A DNA stretch of 5,483 bases from Bryobacterales bacterium (lineage in GTDB: Bacteria > Acidobacteriota > Terriglobia > Bryobacterales > Bryobacteraceae): positions 1,235-6,717 of the forward strand of contig PMEV01000156.1 in assembly GCA_003154855.1 (NCBI GenBank), in the 5' to 3' direction. The notes under the pieces are model-generated. The model did not search any database. It saw nothing but the letters and a program-made list of their open reading frames with translations, and was not told the DNA's origin. Of this stretch, positions 4,371-5,483 are shown piece by piece. Every line of letters begins with the position of its first letter. Position 1 is the stretch's first letter. The position numbers were made by a program, and so were the translations under genes.

Positions 4371-4407
4371 TTGATTCAATGATGCTGTATAGACGGTTTG
4401 ATGTCAA
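4371..4407 (-). promoter_or_regulatory. Predicted vapBC promoter with two inverted repeats
   Basis: On the - strand: -35 TTGACA (4407-4402, perfect consensus), 17-base spacer, -10 CATCAT (4384-4379, 4 of 6). Transcription should begin about 3 bases before the vapB ATG, so the message is nearly leaderless; no ribosome site is visible. Two small inverted repeats of the form TTGA-N(1-2)-TCAA lie at 4371-4379 and 4398-4407. One overlaps the -35 box and the other lies at the start site. Binding by VapB is inferred. Confidence 0.65.
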
Positions 4408-4543
4408 GCATTCCGTTGACGGGGGTTCGAATGTCCGATGGGGTGTGGACGACCGCTCGAAGCGGCAAGTGAAAGAAACAGTGGATGGGCCTCAGCTACT
4501 TTGGCCTCATGATCGGCTTGCAGCGCTGAGACGGCGGGAGTAA
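4379..4543 (+). CDS. Doubtful 54-codon ORF divergent from vapB
   Basis: An open frame from ATGATG at 4379 to TAA at 4541-4543 encodes a 54-residue hydrophilic peptide containing NVRWGVDDRSKRQVKE and QLLWPHDRLAALRRRE. I recognise no family. Its start lies inside the vapB -10 box on the other strand, no ribosome site precedes it, and its end runs into the 74-bp dispersed repeat. It may be the 3' scrap of a lost gene, or chance. Confidence 0.2.
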   Translation: MMLYRRFDVKHSVDGGSNVRWGVDDRSKRQVKETVDGPQLLWPHDRLAALRRRE

Positions 4544-4597
4544 AAAGCCGAGAAGAGGCGCTACTCCAAAAGGTTTCATCGACCGGGCAGCGGGGCG
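4524..4597 (+). repeat. 74-bp dispersed repeat, copy B
   Basis: Second copy of the element at 1845-1918, the same length and orientation with 12 substitutions and no indels. On the - strand both copies can encode DETFxxSASSxLxTPAxSA; on the + strand both can encode AGVKSxEEALxxKVSS. Neither has a start signal. It lies between the vapBC promoter and the 3' end of the exported-protein gene. Confidence 0.75.
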
Positions 4598-4622
4598 CGG
4601 GCGGGAGACGGGAAGCGGGCGA

Positions 4623-4658
4623 CAGGGGCCCGGCGAGCGCGACGGCGAAGAGCGCGCC
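4623..4658 (-). repeat. Shrunken copy of the downstream gene's signal-peptide region
   Basis: Bases 4623-4642 match 5161-5180 at 19 of 20 positions, and 4643-4658 match 5193-5208 perfectly. The copy lacks exactly 12 bases (5181-5192), four codons. Read on the - strand it gives GALFAVALAGPL against GALFAATACIAIAGPL in the intact gene. It lies just beyond the 3' end of that gene in the same orientation, without its own ATG. Likely a remnant of a tandem gene duplication. Confidence 0.7.
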
Positions 4659-4680
4659 AAGGGCCGGGATCGCGCCGGGG

Positions 4681-5235
4681 CTACTTTGCCGCGCCGAGGG
4701 AAGCCGTCATCTTGGCGACGTAGTCGTCGATCAAGGCCCGGCCGGCACCGGGCGCACCGAGAACGTGAAAGGCGCTTACGCTGACGAGTTTGCCGGAAAC
4801 CGCGCCCATCCAGGAGCCGTCATAGGTCACGATGGTGCTCTGGGCGCAGCCTACCGCTCGTGTGGTGAGCTTGCGCCAGATGAGCAGGCCCCCAAGGTAG
4901 GTCTTCTTGCCTGCGGGCTCTTGCTTGGTGTCGCCCATGGTGGTGGCCGCATCCTCCGGCCCCTTCGCCAGGAAGTCCACAAAGCTCTGCGCACCGGGGG
5001 AGGCTTGCCAGCCGTAACGGAGATGGATGTCCGCGTCGCCGAGGCACTTCGGCCAGTTGTCGTTCAGCTTGGTGGCCTCGATCTCGTCTCCCTTGCCCTC
5101 GGCCTTCATGGCATCGGCAGCCGGATTCTGGGCAATCTTATAGCCGGCGGGTGGCGGCGGCAGGGGCCCGGCGATCGCGATGCATGCAGTGGCGGCGAAG
5201 AGCGCGCCGAGAGTCAAATCGTGGATGGTTCTCAT
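4681..5235 (-). CDS. Exported protein of unknown function
   Basis: A 184-residue protein with a clear signal peptide: MRTIHD, hydrophobic core LTLGALFAATACIAIA, cleavage likely near residue 22-23, then a proline-rich start to the mature chain (GPLPPPPAGYK). The ATG at 5235 has AAGGAG 10 bases upstream, a slightly long but usable spacing. The mature part has two cysteines (64 and 130) that could form a disulfide, and segments such as TKLNDNWPKCLGDADIHLRY and TYLGGLLIWRKLTTRAVGC. I do not recognise the family. It is acidic to neutral with no further membrane segment, so it is probably periplasmic or secreted. A short duplicate of its 5' end lies downstream at 4623-4658, suggesting it once had a tandem relative. 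It is a real gene but functionally unnamed. Confidence 0.8.
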   Translation of the reverse strand: MRTIHDLTLGALFAATACIAIAGPLPPPPAGYKIAQNPAADAMKAEGKGDEIEATKLNDNWPKCLGDADIHLRYGWQASPGAQSFVDFLAKGPEDAATTMGDTKQEPAGKKTYLGGLLIWRKLTTRAVGCAQSTIVTYDGSWMGAVSGKLVSVSAFHVLGAPGAGRALIDDYVAKMTASLGAAK

Positions 5236-5250
5236 GGGACATCTACTCCT

Positions 5251-5403
5251 TCACGAACGGGTTGAGATGGATGCTGGCGCCCGGATTCCGCCCTCGCGGG
5301 GCAAGACCTCGGCACCGAGTTCGAGGCTGAGCACTTTGGCGAAATCGCTGGGGTGTTCGTCGGCAAGGCTAAGCTTCCAGTTTCTATGGTCGCGTGCGCG
5401 AGG
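5251..5403 (-). pseudogene. Coding-looking remnant without a start codon
   Basis: On the - strand a 50-codon stretch is open between an in-frame TGA (5406-5404) and a TGA at 5253-5251. It encodes RNWKLSLADEHPSDFAKV, LSLELGAEV and LPREGGIRAP, with mostly G/C third positions and a protein-like mix of residues. There is no ATG; the only usual start inside is a GTG (Val before LSLELG), which would give a very short product. It ends inside the ribosome site of the exported-protein gene. Most likely the 3' piece of a decayed gene or one with a frameshift upstream. I cannot assign a family. Confidence 0.4.
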
Positions 5404-5443
5404 TCAAGCGGCAGGCGGAGAGTCGGCGAAGGAGAGGCAGTTG

Positions 5444-5483
5444 CTAGCGATTATTGATCTCGTCGAGCCAGTCGGGGGTTTTG
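5444..5483 (-). CDS. Possible last codons of a - strand gene running off the window
   Basis: Reading leftward from the right edge, one - strand frame gives KTPDWLDEINNR followed by TAG (5446-5444). The residues are plausible for a protein C-terminus and the stop is followed by non-conserved sequence. Twelve codons are too few for a firm call. Confidence 0.25.
   Translation of the reverse strand, partial: KTPDWLDEINNR

Noticed and set aside
5270..5483. + strand frame open to the right edge (begins MDAGARIPPSRGK)
   Set aside because: The Ser/Arg/Ala-rich composition is typical of an antisense shadow; the opposite strand has better coding character over the same bases.

Overview
The window is GC-rich, tightly packed bacterial DNA from what looks like an accessory region. 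My best guess for the host is an Acidobacteriota-type soil bacterium (Bryobacterales/Solibacter-like). This rests on overall base composition, the dense stock of toxin-antitoxin (TA) genes, the flavour of the DUF6883/DUF4926 and VapBC proteins, and several genes that seem to be transcribed without a leader. It is an inference, not a taxonomic assignment.

Layout, left to right. Positions 1-114 are the 3' end of an unidentified + strand gene. A hicAB TA operon follows (204-822, +), with its promoter interleaved with two palindromes exactly 20 bp apart. Next is an exported nitroreductase-family (SagB/ThcOx-like) protein (862-1488, +). The 488-bp gap after it holds no convincing gene. It carries a perfect 63-bp direct repeat (1597-1659 and 1698-1760) and one copy of a 74-bp dispersed repeat (1845-1918). 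A ribbon-helix-helix/MazF operon (1977-2665, +) follows, with a palindromic operator over its -10 box. Facing it on the - strand is a translationally coupled pair of uncharacterised proteins, DUF6883 then DUF4926 (3344 down to 2779). A broken, internally deleted second copy of the mazF 3' half lies at 3501-3663 (+). A vapBC operon (4369 down to 3660, -) has a near-consensus promoter. The 311-bp gap at 4370-4680 holds that promoter, a second copy of the 74-bp repeat, a doubtful 54-codon ORF and a shrunken copy of a signal-peptide-coding stretch. The last full gene (5235 down to 4681, -) is an exported protein of unknown function. Beyond it are a coding-looking remnant (5403-5251, -) and possibly the last codons of another - strand gene.

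How it fits together: three recognisable type II TA operons, one TA-like pair of DUF proteins and one dead TA fragment lie within about 4.2 kb, separated by repeats. That is the signature of a TA/defence-type island that has gained, duplicated and lost modules. Each TA operon appears to carry its own promoter with small inverted repeats, as expected for autorepression by the antitoxin. The least characterised candidate system is the DUF6883/DUF4926 pair. The exported nitroreductase and the exported unknown protein are not obviously linked to the TA modules.
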